A DNA stretch of 64,000 nt, taken from Aricia agestis (lineage: Eukaryota > Arthropoda > Insecta > Lepidoptera > Lycaenidae). The notes beneath the pieces are model-generated. The model was not told the DNA's origin and did not search any database. It worked only from the letters and a program-made list of their open reading frames with translations. Within the stretch, counting starts at the first letter, position 1, and each line of letters opens with the position of its first letter. Made by a program: the position numbers and the translations under genes. The stretch is from contig NC_056409.1 in the NCBI RefSeq assembly GCF_905147365.1, positions 2,795,001 to 2,859,000 of the forward strand. Direction: 5' to 3'. This document shows positions 21,701 to 29,370 of the stretch, piece after piece.

Positions 21701-22491
21701 TGTGAAAAATACTCGCACTGCATTCTGCCAACTTCAGAATAAAATTGAATTCTTGTAATGAAACAGACTGTTATATTTTAATCGGACAACGTCTTGGTTA
21801 CCTCTTTGTATGATAATCTCCAACTATTTATGAATTTGAAGTGATTAATTTTAATACATACTGTGTTCACATCGTGTATGCAAAATACGATATCACCCTT
21901 AAAACTTTACTTCATTGTCAATCGTGGTTTGTATAGAAAATTACAAATTTTTGGATAGGGATTCAATGACCGCTACAGACAAAATTCCGAGATTTAAGAA
22001 TAGATTAAAAACGGTTCACCTATTTGAGAATTCATGTAACGAACACACGTCAAACCTACAGTTACAACCATAAAGTTAATATACCTAGCGGAATAGAGCA
22101 ACAATCTCGAGCTGTCCAACGTAAACAAAATTGGTTTTGTTTACGTTTGACAGCTTTAAAAAAATATGTGTACGTATACACTCACACAAGCATGATTGAA
22201 CATGAATGCTATGAGATTAAATTGTCAACGTGCGGCACGTGCCGACTGGACGTCAAAAAAAGAGTGCTGCTGTCATGTATCACACGTCTCTTTTTACCAC
22301 GCAGTGTTACTGATGGTGACATCTCTCTTGCTCAGGCCTTTGTTTCTCTATTCCGCTAGGTATATTAACTTTATGGTTACAACACACCTCCATTTTCATG
22401 TGCGAAAAATATTCATAAAGGTATTTTCGTGAAACTTACATGGTTCCAGCACAGCTGAGCCGATTAATAAGATGAAATATAATAGGAGCAT
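9613..22491 (-). CDS. JHBP/takeout-family secreted protein, 5 coding exons, 229 aa
   Basis: Joining 22491-22440, 19471-19267, 11538-11411, 11006-10854 and 9764-9613 gives 690 nt: start, 229 codons, stop. Every junction has GT/AG and phases agree. The protein opens with a hydrophobic signal peptide (MLLLYFILLIGSAVLEP), then PCDISDSEC with Cys22 and Cys29 spaced as in the conserved N-terminal disulfide of juvenile-hormone-binding/takeout proteins. Further family-like blocks are FYNSTLTGLQGCEYKNL, YDCPNISLAGRY and a C-terminal amphipathic region ending LIGRPLEDFIKF. The length fits the family (about 230-250). Expected role: extracellular carrier of a small hydrophobic ligand in haemolymph or sensory fluid; the ligand cannot be told from sequence. 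Introns are swollen by transposons; the second intron is 7.7 kb. Confidence 0.9.
9852..10266 (+). mobile_element. GTTCCGTACC interspersed repeat in intron 4
   Basis: It begins GGCAAGTGCGAGTCGGACTC and ends GGTACGGAACCCTAAAA. Internal blocks (CAACAGATATACACAATCTG, TTGAGATACAGCCTGG, ATCGAAGTATTAG) recur at 36869-37526, 47555-47764 and 51533-51764. Non-coding; superfamily unknown. Confidence 0.7.
10854..11006 (-). CDS. JHBP-like gene, exon 4
   Basis: The acceptor TTTTTTACAG precedes GCAGATACTTGG, and the donor is GTATGTGAAG. It encodes residues 130-179, RYLVSVDSELEKVRKRDATH through LKCELLGTLDLALKKTDST. It continues the beta-rich JHBP fold region and contains Cys159. The last base A joins TG of exon 5 to make Met180. 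Confidence 0.9.
11279..11376 (-). mobile_element. Helitron-like fragment in intron 3
   Basis: Minus orientation; it retains the TACTAATATTATAAATGCGA start, the CTGTTACCTCTTCACGCC block and the AACCAATTTTGTTGATATTT block, but lacks the 3' hairpin and CTAG. Confidence 0.65.
11411..11538 (-). CDS. JHBP-like gene, exon 3
   Basis: The acceptor CATTATTCCAG precedes TATATCGGAG, and the donor is GTAAATATCA. It encodes residues 87-128, ISEDLTHLQLQYDCPNISLA to GDYTMKT, with Cys100. Splice phases match both neighbours (S86 and G129 are split codons). Confidence 0.9.
11570..11738. mobile_element. hAT-like MITE in intron 2
   Basis: The ends CAGGCGCGGTCGCAGCC and the complement of the right end CAGGCGCGGTCCGAAGG are inverted repeats. 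The flanking 8-mers TCGTAAAC and GAGTAAAC agree at 6 positions, consistent with an old 8-bp hAT target duplication. G-runs lie near both ends. Confidence 0.55.
12047..12208. mobile_element. Palindromic MITE (CAGACCGCAACGC family), copy 1
   Basis: The left end TTGATTCAGACCGCAACGC is mirrored by GCGTTGCGGTCTGAATTGAC. The inner arms share TATGGATTTGACAGATT. Sister copies lie at 18267-18423 and 18865-19032, all within the same intron. Confidence 0.75.
12690..13018. mobile_element. Compound MITE: two direct plus two inverted units, inside the LINE
   Basis: A unit containing CAATATTTGATCTATCTCTG, then GCCCTACTAGAGATAGGAAT, occurs twice forward (about 12691 and 12785) and twice reversed (about 12893 and 12957). 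The outer ends carry GGCC/ACGGCCGT. Removing it restores the LINE ORF2 C-terminus, from PKTC to SVKHVLFEC, so it inserted after the LINE. Confidence 0.8.
12998..13754 (-). pseudogene. LINE ORF2 C-terminal part: RNase H domain remnant
   Basis: Two overlapping frames (13368-13754 and 12998-13411) together give an RNase H domain: FIYTDGS with the first Asp, FTDSKS with the second, and LPSHQGIDRNEKADKVA with the last Asp. The usual Glu (AELYAI in relatives) reads KAYAI here, so a catalytic residue is lost. One frameshift near 13400 separates the halves. A tail with LTRLRIGHT matches I/R1-group ORF2 C-termini before the MITE cuts it. Confidence 0.85.
13769..15379 (-). pseudogene. LINE ORF2: endonuclease fused in frame to reverse transcriptase
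   Basis: Residues 1 to about 147 are an APE-type endonuclease start (LQWNVNGF, LQESN, GDFNSHSFSWGG). The sequence then jumps directly to the RT fingers/palm (SPFQSGFRKFRSTNDHL, DIEKAYE, NGLPQGSVLSVILF, LLFADDLTVY). The missing middle, probably several hundred bases, was deleted without breaking the frame; the junction lies at the C-run near 14938-14950. RT motif FADD is retained. The frame is lost near 13800, before RNase H. Confidence 0.88.
15361..16305 (-). CDS. LINE ORF1, Gag-like protein with one CCHC zinc knuckle
   Basis: 314 codons, open throughout; the likely start is the Met four codons in (MESQPSYSSVTQ). It has an RNA-recognition-like middle and a single knuckle CFICKKKGHVASKC at about residues 187-200, followed by a low-complexity Ser/Asp-rich tail and basic KKKRTSSS. 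The end overlaps the ORF2 start by 19 bp, typical of LINE ORF pairs. Expected to bind the element's RNA. Confidence 0.85.
   Translation of the reverse strand: MLLMESQPSYSSVTQTVAFPTKEQAVLIDAVDDTPVKEYAYALAKIIDSTQIRFLSRMSNNRICVFVSSKDIADELVDKHQCIIINNKKLPIRPLITRNKRIIFSNVCPIIPHTILENKLAELDIKLVSPVSFIKAGLSDLGFNHILSFRRQTYISPEDLKKIPDRIQIHFDGSTYWIYTSSDSMTCFICKKKGHVASKCPENVNTANKSIPTEIRDTANIVTADFQPLDSFKRPHPPTSESSLAIDNQQPQFTETLYSEQISMSDTDSENMSEDTTYLSDTLSSKDLAKNSRKKKRTSSSTNDLVLADWKCLG
16433..17286. other. Intron 2 sequence, nothing recognised
   Basis: AT-rich intronic DNA of the JHBP-like gene; no further element identified with confidence. Confidence 0.45.
17287..17466. mobile_element. Palindromic MITE with perfect ends
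   Basis: The ends AAGTATAGTTTTCACAG and CTGTGAAAACTATACTT are exact inverted repeats. The inner arms (GGCTTGGTATATGCCGCGTG and its complement) form a second palindrome. A short GGCAGCCAGTA block is duplicated on the right side. Confidence 0.8.
17467..18266. other. Intron 2 sequence with a short retroposon tail
   Basis: A tail-like CTTTCGCTTTAATAATATTAG lies near 17834-17856. Nothing else recognised. Confidence 0.4.
18267..18423. mobile_element. CAGACCGCAACGC MITE, copy 2
   Basis: Ends AGGGTCAATTCAGACCGCAA and TTGCGGTCTGAATCAACCCT. It includes the GACGAGGCGAGGCGCGG subterminal block. Same family as 12047 and 18865. Confidence 0.75.
18424..18565. repeat. MITE fragment expanded into a (GTTGC)n microsatellite
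   Basis: About 18424-18500 is half of a MITE of the same family; its terminal GCGTTGCG has expanded into twelve GTTGC units at 18501-18560. The array clearly grew from the MITE end. Confidence 0.8.
18865..19032. mobile_element. CAGACCGCAACGC MITE, copy 3
   Basis: Ends AAGGGTCAATTCCGACCGCA and TGCGGTCTGAATTGACCCTT, with inner TATGGATTTGACAGAT arms. Near-complete copy. Confidence 0.75.
19267..19471 (-). CDS. JHBP-like gene, exon 2
   Basis: The acceptor TATTATCTCCAG precedes TTGAATCACC, and the donor is AAG/GTAATT. It encodes residues 19-85: ESPCDISDSECLVRNLQEAA with Cys22 and Cys29, then PIDPMFLGYIDGELPILDFQ and FYNSTLTGLQGCEYKNL. This is the N-terminal part of the JHBP/takeout fold; NST is a possible N-glycosylation site. 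Confidence 0.92.
19687..20449. mobile_element. MITE with AGGTCTACCAGAATCTGATG ends, interrupted
   Basis: The left end AGGTCTACCAGAATCTGATG and the complement of the right end are identical over at least 20 bp. Most of the interior is a copy of another repeat (19774 to about 20340), so the MITE was invaded. Located in intron 1. Confidence 0.65.
19774..20340 (-). mobile_element. GTTCCGTAGCC interspersed repeat
   Basis: In reverse orientation it carries AGGGTTCCGTAGCCAAATGG at one end, a CTGT/CCGT tetranucleotide run, and GGGGTCCCCATAGGTACAAC. Relatives are split around the gypsy element (28070-28340 plus 31941-32165) and in 34260-36136. This uninterrupted copy shows the pre-insertion site of the gypsy element. 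Confidence 0.7.
20856..21000 (+). mobile_element. Helitron-like fragment in intron 1
   Basis: It starts TCCACTAATATGTATTTATA, then has the CTGTCTGTTTTCTCTTTACG and GGAAAGGACAT blocks; the 3' half is missing. Confidence 0.6.
21001..22067. other. Intron 1 sequence, nothing recognised
   Basis: AT-rich; no exon or repeat identified. Confidence 0.4.
22068..22376. mobile_element. MITE with 6-bp TTACAA duplication near exon 1
   Basis: The inverted ends CCATAAAGTTAATATACCTA (about 31 bp in total, ending GCGGAATAGAG) are perfect. TTACAA occurs directly outside both ends (22062-22067 and 22377-22382). The interior is non-coding despite a 111-codon frame. It sits 63 bp downstream of the exon 1 donor, in intron 1. 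Confidence 0.85.
22440..22491 (-). CDS. JHBP-like gene, exon 1 (start and signal peptide)
   Basis: ATG at 22491-22489 opens MLLLYFILLIGSAVLEP. The exon ends GAACCAT with donor GTAAGTTTC. The final T plus TT of exon 2 makes Phe18. The hydrophobic run is a classic short signal peptide with likely cleavage near the SA-VLEP region. Phase match and the ORF total of 690 nt make this the natural first coding exon. Confidence 0.85.
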
Positions 22492-22534
22492 TGTTCAGTG
22501 TTTTCCCACAAGATAGCGACTACGACTGTGTCTT

Positions 22535-22575
22535 ACCGTGACTAACTATTTAACTATTATCGTGCAATTATAAAG
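22535..22575 (-). promoter_or_regulatory. Candidate TATA and initiator of the JHBP-like gene
   Basis: On the minus strand TTTATAATT (22567-22574) lies about 33 nt upstream of a TTAGTCAC initiator-like site near 22540, giving a 5' UTR of about 50 nt before the ATG. Spacing is reasonable, but the TATA match is imperfect. Confidence 0.4.
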
Positions 22576-22748
22576 ACCAACACGAATACTTGTTTTGCTT
22601 AGATAGCGAGTGCTTTGCTTAGTTAGATAGCGCAGGTTTGCCGCATTCGTGGAACATGGAATGGCTTATCGCTATACCAGGTGTAAAAAGGTCACCTTTT
22701 TGTACTCGTGTAAAACGGACATTGTAAATTGTAATGTATTATGTAAGG

Positions 22749-23053
22749 CAGTGGTTGGCAAGCTTTTGGCAGGCAAGGGCCACAAGGTGGCAAAACAAAC
22801 TAAGGCGGACCGCTGGCCTCATACTCGTATTAACCCTAGAACCTCAGTATACCAACACAATATAATGAAGGGAAATAAGTGTTTGTTATAAAATGACACA
22901 AACAGCTACGTTCTTGAGAGGCAATTACTACTGGCAATATTAGAAAACATTGTTTTTGATACGTTATATAACTTTTTCATAGCACATTCAGGGGCCACAA
23001 GTTAGACGTTCGCGGGCCGCATGCGGCCCGCGGCCGCGTGTTGCCGGCCGCTG
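22749..23053. mobile_element. hAT-type MITE with perfect 8-bp target duplication
   Basis: ATGTAAGG flanks both sides (22741-22748 and 23054-23061). The ends CAGTGGTTGGCAAG and the complement of the right end CAGCGGCCGGCAAC are typical hAT-like CAG-ending inverted repeats. GC-rich right side with GGCCGCATGCGGCC. 305 bp, no transposase. It lies upstream of the JHBP-like promoter. Confidence 0.88.
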
Positions 23054-23097
23054 ATGTAAGGCATGATAAAAGTAGCAGTTTACACAATTAATATGTA

Positions 23098-23824
23098 AAA
23101 CTAGCGGTTGGCCGCGGCTCCGCCCGCGTGGATGTCGGTGAGCGCTGCAAAAAGCATACCCAGTAAAGACTCGGTCAGCAAAATGATTCCCAGGTCAATT
23201 CACAGACTCCAACACTAACAATATCGTCGACGCAGTCATTATACGCTGGCTGCACCCTGCACAGATTGTCTTCCTCCCGCACGCGCACTATCGTAATATT
23301 TTAATTTCGCCATAATTTCAAAACCAAATGTCCAATTTTATTCATTCAAAGACCAAATATTATCTACATAAACTGTACTTAGTGATGGAATAACTTATTT
23401 TGGTAAGAATTAAAAGAATGAGTAAAATAAACGCGTTTAAATATAGTCCAAAAAAATTTCAAGATTTTTAAATAAAAAAATGGTTATTGTGCCTCACTCG
23501 ACATAGATACGTATAGTGTGTCGCGGACTTTTTTGTAGATATTGATAAGTTCTACAAATACTACGAACATTTTATGATTCTATCTTTTATAGTTTAGGCA
23601 GCTTAGGTAAAATAAGTAACTTTTCTGGTTGATTTTTTACACCTTGCGTCCGAAGAACTCAAATATCTTACGGAACCCTATTTTTTCGAAAATAAAATTA
23701 AGCCTATGTTCAGCAAAAATAATGTAGAATTCTAATGGTAAAAGAATTTTTCAAATCGGTCCAGTAGTTTCGGAGCCAAACAAACAAAAAATCAAATCTT
23801 TCCACTTTATAATATTAGAGTAGA
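23098..23824 (+). mobile_element. Short interspersed retroposon, diverged
   Basis: The head ACTAGCGGTTGGCCGCGGCT and the tail CACTTTATAATATTAGAGTAG match the lepidopteran retroposon pattern seen at 3495-4171. The middle contains TCAAATCGGTCCAGTAGTTT. Non-coding. Confidence 0.6.
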
Positions 23825-24328
23825 TTTATCGTTCCAGTTAATATTAAAACTGCAAGTTATATACATATTTAGAATCAGTATTTAAAATCTTTATTTTGAT
23901 ACCCTACTCGATATGCTTGTAGAATTCTTATTTTTGTTACCTCACAATTATATGGCGTCTAACATCTGCCATTTTGTTTTTTTTAAATATCACCTATCTA
24001 AGAACACTTGGGTTATTAAGACAAATCTAACGATAACTCAATTGTGAAAATCCGTTTAGTGGTTCTGGAGATACAAGGTAATAAAGAATATTACAAACAT
24101 ACAAGATACGCACCAAACACATAACCCTCCTGGCAGTCGGGTAATAAAAAAGAGAGAATTTTTCCCCTTCCTTACCCAAATAGTAACGCCAATACTGTAT
24201 TGAAAATCTTAAGGATAACAAATAAGAGTAAAATTATTTTTAAACCAAAATTGAAACCGACTTCCAAGGCCGCAAGGTAAAGACAATAGTAATTTTCTTA
24301 AATTAACTAAAAAGTATTAATTAATAAT

Positions 24329-24506
24329 TCATATTCTGTAGGTACTTAGTATTTCTGTTCTCAATCTTCATAATTTGAAGTCGATACCAGTCATATAAGT
24401 TGCAGTTATATTTTGTCATGGAACTGGTGATTAGATTAGCCGGTAGTTGGTACCGACTTCAAAATAATGAAGACTGAGAACAGAAATACTGAGTACCGAA
24501 TATGAA
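24329..24506. mobile_element. Palindromic AT-rich MITE
   Basis: The left arm ATTCATATTCTGTAGGTACT to TTTGAAGTCG mirrors the right arm CGACTTCAAAATAATGAAGA to GAATATGAA. About 50-bp arms with a 70-bp centre. Confidence 0.6.
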
Positions 24507-24589
24507 AGAAAAAAAAGGAATTATTTAATAGTTTTTAGTTCATTTAATCTAGATCTACAAAAAAAGCGGTAAATTATGTGCAATTTAAA

Positions 24590-25440
24590 AAAATTGAAGT
24601 TGCGCTAAAGTTAGATGCTACGGAGTAAAAAAATATGAAGATTGAATACAGAAATAGTTGACGAGTCCCCGCGACGTGTGTCCCAAAAAATATCCAGGAG
24701 TTCCCTCTATATCTCACAAATTTCAGTATCAGATCACCACTTTCGTAATCATTGTACCAAATTCGGGTTATTGTACCTCTATAAACAGTAAACACTAAAT
24801 AGCAACAAAAGAGTTTTGAAAATCAGTCAACAAACGGTGGAACAATAATATTATAATCAAAGGCAAGATTTTTGATAATAATGTGATGATTCTTGGCATA
24901 ATTATAGTGATGATGATGATTAGTATTATTGACACATTGACATAATAATATGCGTTTAGTTGTTGAAACAACGCCAAAATTTCCGAACATTTATCTATAA
25001 GGATTCAAGAGTTCTTTACAGCACCTTCGGAACCAGGGTGTACTTCGGCGCAAATTTTTATTTTTTTGTAGTTTAAGCTTAAAATCCTTCAGAAAAACGT
25101 AAAATCACTATATGTTTCCATATAAATTTTAAGGAGTCCTGTCGATTTCTCATGGATTGCATCATCAGATCGCCACTTTTGTGATCATGTTCGGGCTACA
25201 TTTCATACAACAACAAAAGAATTTTGGAAATCGGTCTACAAACGACGGAGTTGTCCGCGAACCAATATAAAAATAGTGAAATATATCTTCCTCCTTTTCG
25301 GAAGTCGGTTAAAAAGTAGCCTAAGTTATGCCTTACTACATAAGCTATGTGCTAAAAAAAAATCCCGTCAAAATCGCTCCAGCCATTTAAGAGATTAGCC
25401 GGAACAAACAGACAGACAGACAGACATACAGACAAAAATT
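24590..25440 (+). mobile_element. Two diverged copies of the 3495-type repeat
   Basis: Blocks such as AACAACGCCAAAATTTCCGA, TCTATAAGGATTCAAGAGTT and CGACGGAGTTGTCCGCGAAC parallel the copies at 3495 and 45461. It ends in a CAGACAGACAGACATACAGA run. Boundaries uncertain. Confidence 0.5.
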
Positions 25441-25494
25441 GTAAATAAATTGTAAATAATTAAATATTACAAACAGACACTCCAATTTTATTTA

Positions 25495-25753
25495 CAGGGT
25501 GTAACAAAAACAAGTGATAATACTTTAGGGTGTGTACGTGTTCCTTGTAGAGAGTTCACTGTGAAAGTGGCAGCGCTGAAAGACCAAAATTTTTTTTCAC
25601 TTTTGTATGGGGAAACTCGTGACGCTCAGGCTCTTGCCCATACAAAAGTGAAAAAAAAATTTCGTCTTTCAGCGCTGCTACTTTCACAGTCAACTGTCTA
25701 TAAAGAACACGTACACACCCAAAAGTATTATCACTTATTTTTGTTACACCTTG
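25495..25753. mobile_element. CAGGGTGTAAC MITE, intact, TA-flanked
   Basis: The ends CAGGGTGTAACAAAAA and the complement CAAGGTGTAACAAAAA are flanked by TA. A large internal palindrome contains GTAGAGAGTTCACTGTGAAA and its mirror. TA duplication suggests mobilisation by a Tc1/mariner-type transposase. Frames on both strands merely read the palindrome. Confidence 0.85.
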
Positions 25754-26299
25754 TATATGTATGTATAGATTTAACTTCGAAATTACGTTACGGCTTACGA
25801 GTCTTCGCACTAGATATTAACACTTGAACCGATTTTGAATAAGTTTAGCCAGCCTGTGTCTTTAAACGTGGTCTACATTTTATATCTGCATATGGCATAG
25901 ACAATGTGGAAGGACATAGGCAAGTACATCATAATATCATCGAAATATTCGTAATTGATTTTACCACACCTTGTATAATGTATAGTATGTAAAACAGTCA
26001 AAACAGTCCCCATTTCTGTACTATTGTACAGGATACAAATGCCGCCAACAATCACTTGTATTAAACACAGCCTGGGGATATTGATTGTCCTGTTTTATTG
26101 GCGGAGCGTTCCGAGGAAGCGACATTTGTAAACTTGTTAAGTGGAGTAAAATTGGATCATCAATAGAAAATCGCAGGTGGAAACGCGGTGTTTAAGTTGA
26201 TAGCAGCGGATAGTGGTTTAAGGTTTGCTAGAGCTGAAAAGTTAAATATAACAGGCACAAGAGGCATGAGCAATGGAATAAAATATTCTAATAGATCTG
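25754..26299. other. Intergenic DNA, nothing recognised
   Basis: No gene or repeat identified. Confidence 0.4.
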
Positions 26300-26835
26300 T
26301 AAAAAAATAGATACCTAAAAATTAAAAAAGATGTTCGGGAAAATTTCCCAAAAACAACAGAAAACGTGTTTAGAATCTTAAAATTATGAATGCAAAAGTC
26401 TATCTTATGTTTTCTGTCTGTCTCAGGTTGTCCAACCGATTGGAATTAATAAAATATCTTGACTATCAGGAAAGCACATTGAATAAACGAATTTTTGCTT
26501 AAACGAAATTGCAGGCCGTTTCACTATCCGATACGAAACTGAAATTTAAAATCCTGTCAGAATTCAAAATCCTAATTATATCAAATCTCATAATAATGAT
26601 AGCGGCTAAAATCTGCGCCAGAATAAGTACAAAATGTCGTCAATCAGTGCGTAAGAAGTGAAAAAAGAAGCGAACCATTAATATCTCCGACAGAAACAGA
26701 CCTTCATTACAATATAAGTAATATACAGTAGATCATCATACTTGTACATCCGCATCAAGCACGTAATTAGTAATAACTTATAAGTATGATTTCATTTTAT
26801 AATTAAAACGCGCTATAAGTCGCGTTAAGTCCCGA
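26300..26835 (+). repeat. Interspersed repeat, uninterrupted copy (empty SINE site)
   Basis: Starting AAAAAAATAGATACCTA it is collinear with 34426-35309. This copy reads CAAAAGTCTATCTTATGTTT where the second copy carries a 340-bp SINE-like insertion. It ends with AAACGCG and a CGCGTTAAGTCCCGATTAA motif that also occurs in the arms of the 54547-54746 palindrome. Confidence 0.8.
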
Positions 26836-27231
26836 TTAATTTGAAGTATGATTTTATTTGAAAGCTCAAGAAAGCAGAATAGTATCGCGTGTATTGTGTG
26901 TTGAACTCTTTTTAGAGCAAGTTGGAATTTAAGGACACAGTTGAGCTACGCTACCGAATACCTGTCATAATGTGTATTGTTCCCTTATGATGTACTAACT
27001 ACATTTTGGTGTAATTTCAGCTAGCTTTAGAAAGCAGAAATCAGTTCCACGTTACGCAGCTGTGAAACTTGTCTGTGTGTTAAGTGAGATTTGAGGACGC
27101 GGCTGACGTTACATTACTGTATAAATTTGTATTGTGCCTCGATCACGTCAGAGGCACTTCACAAAAATGTATCCCCCCCTAGTCCCTAATTAATTTATTC
27201 TTAATAAATTTTGTACGGAAATGTGTTGTTA

Positions 27232-27312
27232 ATTGAACCGACTTTGCTAAAATTTGGTATGGAGATACTTTGAAGTAACAGTCAGACACACTTTCGCATT
27301 TATAATATTAAC
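27232..27312. mobile_element. Rearranged Helitron-like fragment
   Basis: A GAACCGACTTTGCTAAAATT/GGTATGGAGATAC block is joined directly to a reversed CAGACACACTTTCGCATTTA block; an internal inversion or deletion must have joined them. Confidence 0.5.
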
Positions 27313-27386
27313 TAAGGATTCGTGTGACTGGAGCCTTACTTGAGCGTTATGAGAGTTATCGTTCTATACTGTTATGCTTCGATGGA

Positions 27387-27589
27387 TCCATACTAACAAT
27401 TAAAAAGCGAAAGAGTTCTGTTTGTCTGTTACCTCTTCACGCGCAAACCTCTGGATCGATTTTGCTGTTTGGTATGGAGATATTCTGAGTTCCGGATAAG
27501 GATACAGGGTACTTTTCATCCCGGAAAAAAGTACGGTTCCCGCGTGATAAACGAATTTTTGTGCAATAGAATTGTGGGCGTCATCTACT
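27387..27589 (+). mobile_element. Helitron-like short element
   Basis: TCCATACTAACAATTAAAAA, the CTGTTACCTCTTCACG block, TCCCGGAAAAAAGTACGG and the 3' end GGGCGTCATCTAC (CTAG mutated to CTAC). The terminal hairpin is weakened. Confidence 0.65.
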
Positions 27590-27859
27590 ATTATGATAAT
27601 CTTCGCACTGTTACAGTTAATAATGGACGTATTAACCTGTACAGTGATCGGCTAATTAAATCTATCCATTGAGGATCTTCTCATGTCCAGTTCAGCTAAG
27701 ACCATAAAGTGAATATTTGAATTCATGAGTAGCGTGCTGACTGTCGGCCGTGGCACAGATTCGTCTCAGTGTCATCCGCCTTTCCTCGAATATCGCACAA
27801 TAGATTCCCATCTCTATTAAATTGTCTACATTATATTCGGGGCTTTCACTGCTCACGAC

Positions 27860-28046
27860 AATGGTGTTCTGTTTTCGTCTAGGGGCCGATTTAATTAGCC
27901 CTCTAGACGATCAATTTTATTGTGCAATATCACGTATTGTAGCATATTGTCGAACGTCTAGGGTTGATATTGAACGCGCCCTTTCGATCTTATTCTTAAA
28001 TAAATTGTTCAATATAGACGGACACTTATATGACAGATGCTTCTAA
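27860..28046. repeat. Small dispersed repeat (GTGCAATATCACGTATTGT)
   Basis: It shares TTTTATTGTGCAATATCACG with 53795-53935 and has similar LTR-like or MITE-like AT content. A 74-codon frame here is therefore unlikely to be a gene. Confidence 0.45.
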
Positions 28047-28069
28047 TATAGTGTTTATATTTTTACCAA

Positions 28070-28340
28070 ATTGTCACAAGGAGTTAGGGGGGGGGGCACA
28101 CATTTTGCCACTTTAGAAGAGTCTCTCTCGCAAACTATTCAGGTTAGAAAAAAATATATATTAGAAACTTTGAAACGTTGGTAGTTTTTATAGTAATGTA
28201 CTTTGGAAGTTAGAGGGGTGGAGGACACACACACAGTTTACCACTTTGGAAGAGTCTCTGATGATTGATTTTTAAAGACCTATTCACAGATACCCCACAC
28301 GCATAGGCTAGATGAAAAATTTTTTTTGTTCCAGTTGTAT
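28070..28340 (+). mobile_element. GTTCCGTAGCC repeat, left part of copy split by gypsy
   Basis: It contains ACCCCACACGCATAGGCTAG, then GATGAAAAA up to CAGTTGTA. It continues at 31941 with GTAGGTACCTATGGAGACCC, matching the uninterrupted arrangement at 19774. Confidence 0.75.
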
Positions 28341-28435
28341 TGTAAGGTGGTGGTTCGGAGAAATGAAACCACTCGATGCTTGTGCTGTGACATATTAGTG
28401 TTGTGCCAAATTACATACATTATTTTACCTCTACA
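28341..28435 (-). repeat. 3' LTR of gypsy element
   Basis: Very similar to 31846-31940 over the whole 95 bp. It begins (minus strand) TGTAGAGGTAAAATAATG and ends CCACCACCTTACA. Unusually short for a gypsy LTR; no clear TATA or AATAAA within it. Confidence 0.8.
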
Positions 28436-28445
28436 TCATGATAAA

Positions 28446-29334
28446 TTACAATGTAAGTATATATTTTTTAATATTTTTAACATAAAGTTTTATTCTATTT
28501 TTATGAATCACATCTACTGTACCTTTTTCATTTATAATTTCTACATTAGGTGACATATCTTTTACAACTTTATACGGTCCTGAATAAACATCCTCAAACT
28601 TATTACCTATTTCATTTTTAACTAAAATCAAATCATTTACTTTATAACTTACAGGTTTAATATTTTTATCATATCTTAGTTTCCTCTTTAATTTACTTTC
28701 TAATAAATTATTCTTAGCTTCTCTTTGAGAAAGTTGCAGCCTGTACCTCAATTCATTAGGATAGAAACCAGAGTTGTAAACTGGCTCAAAGTCTTGTGTT
28801 AGATTACTTGGAAGGGAACATTTTTTACCAAATACTAACTCATAAGGTGTGTATTGAGTTTCTGTATGAACTGTAGTGTTATAACCAAAACACTAGAAAG
28901 GGAGCCACATTTCAGGATGGTTGTCACATTGAATACGAATTTTTATGTGTTACCTCCAAAGCACCTATAGACTCGTGATGAAATGCTGTAGAATTGAGTT
29001 GTTTAATATTGAGTAGTTTACATACCTCTTTAAATATCTGAGATAAGAACTCCTTCCCTCTATCAGTTGCAACTTCTTTCGGCACTCCGTATCTAAGAAT
29101 AAAATTATTTACAAAAGCTCTAGCTACTTCGTCAGATTTTTTGGAAATTAAGGGATATGCTTCAACGTATTTAGTGAGCTCACATTGCAGCGTTAAAGCG
29201 TACTTATAATCATTATCATCCACTTCTAAACGACCTACTAAATCTAAATATATTTTCTCAAAAGCAGTACTTTTATAGCTATTACTAATAAATCTTAACT
29301 CGACAGAATCCTTCGGTTTGATGTGGGTATTCAC
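28446..29334 (-). pseudogene. Gypsy integrase, two frames
   Basis: The frame 28924-29334 carries the catalytic core: Asp in FEKIYLDLVG, Asp in VATDRGKEF, and Glu in the HHESIGALE block. The N-terminal HHCC zinc finger is missing upstream. After frameshifts, 28446-28751 encodes the C-terminal region with the GPF/Y module (YSGPYKVV) and IHKNRIKLY. Confidence 0.85.
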
Positions 29335-29370
29335 TACTTGAGGGTGATCAGTCCTCAGGTTAATGCTTAC

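Noticed and set aside
22024..22432. 111- and 78-codon ORFs near JHBP exon 1
   Set aside because: They lie across a MITE with perfect inverted ends and target duplication.
25556..25827. Mirror ORFs of 84-88 codons on opposite strands
   Set aside because: Both are readings of the palindromic MITE 25495-25753; related frames appear at 2562, 6078 and 33332 for the same reason.
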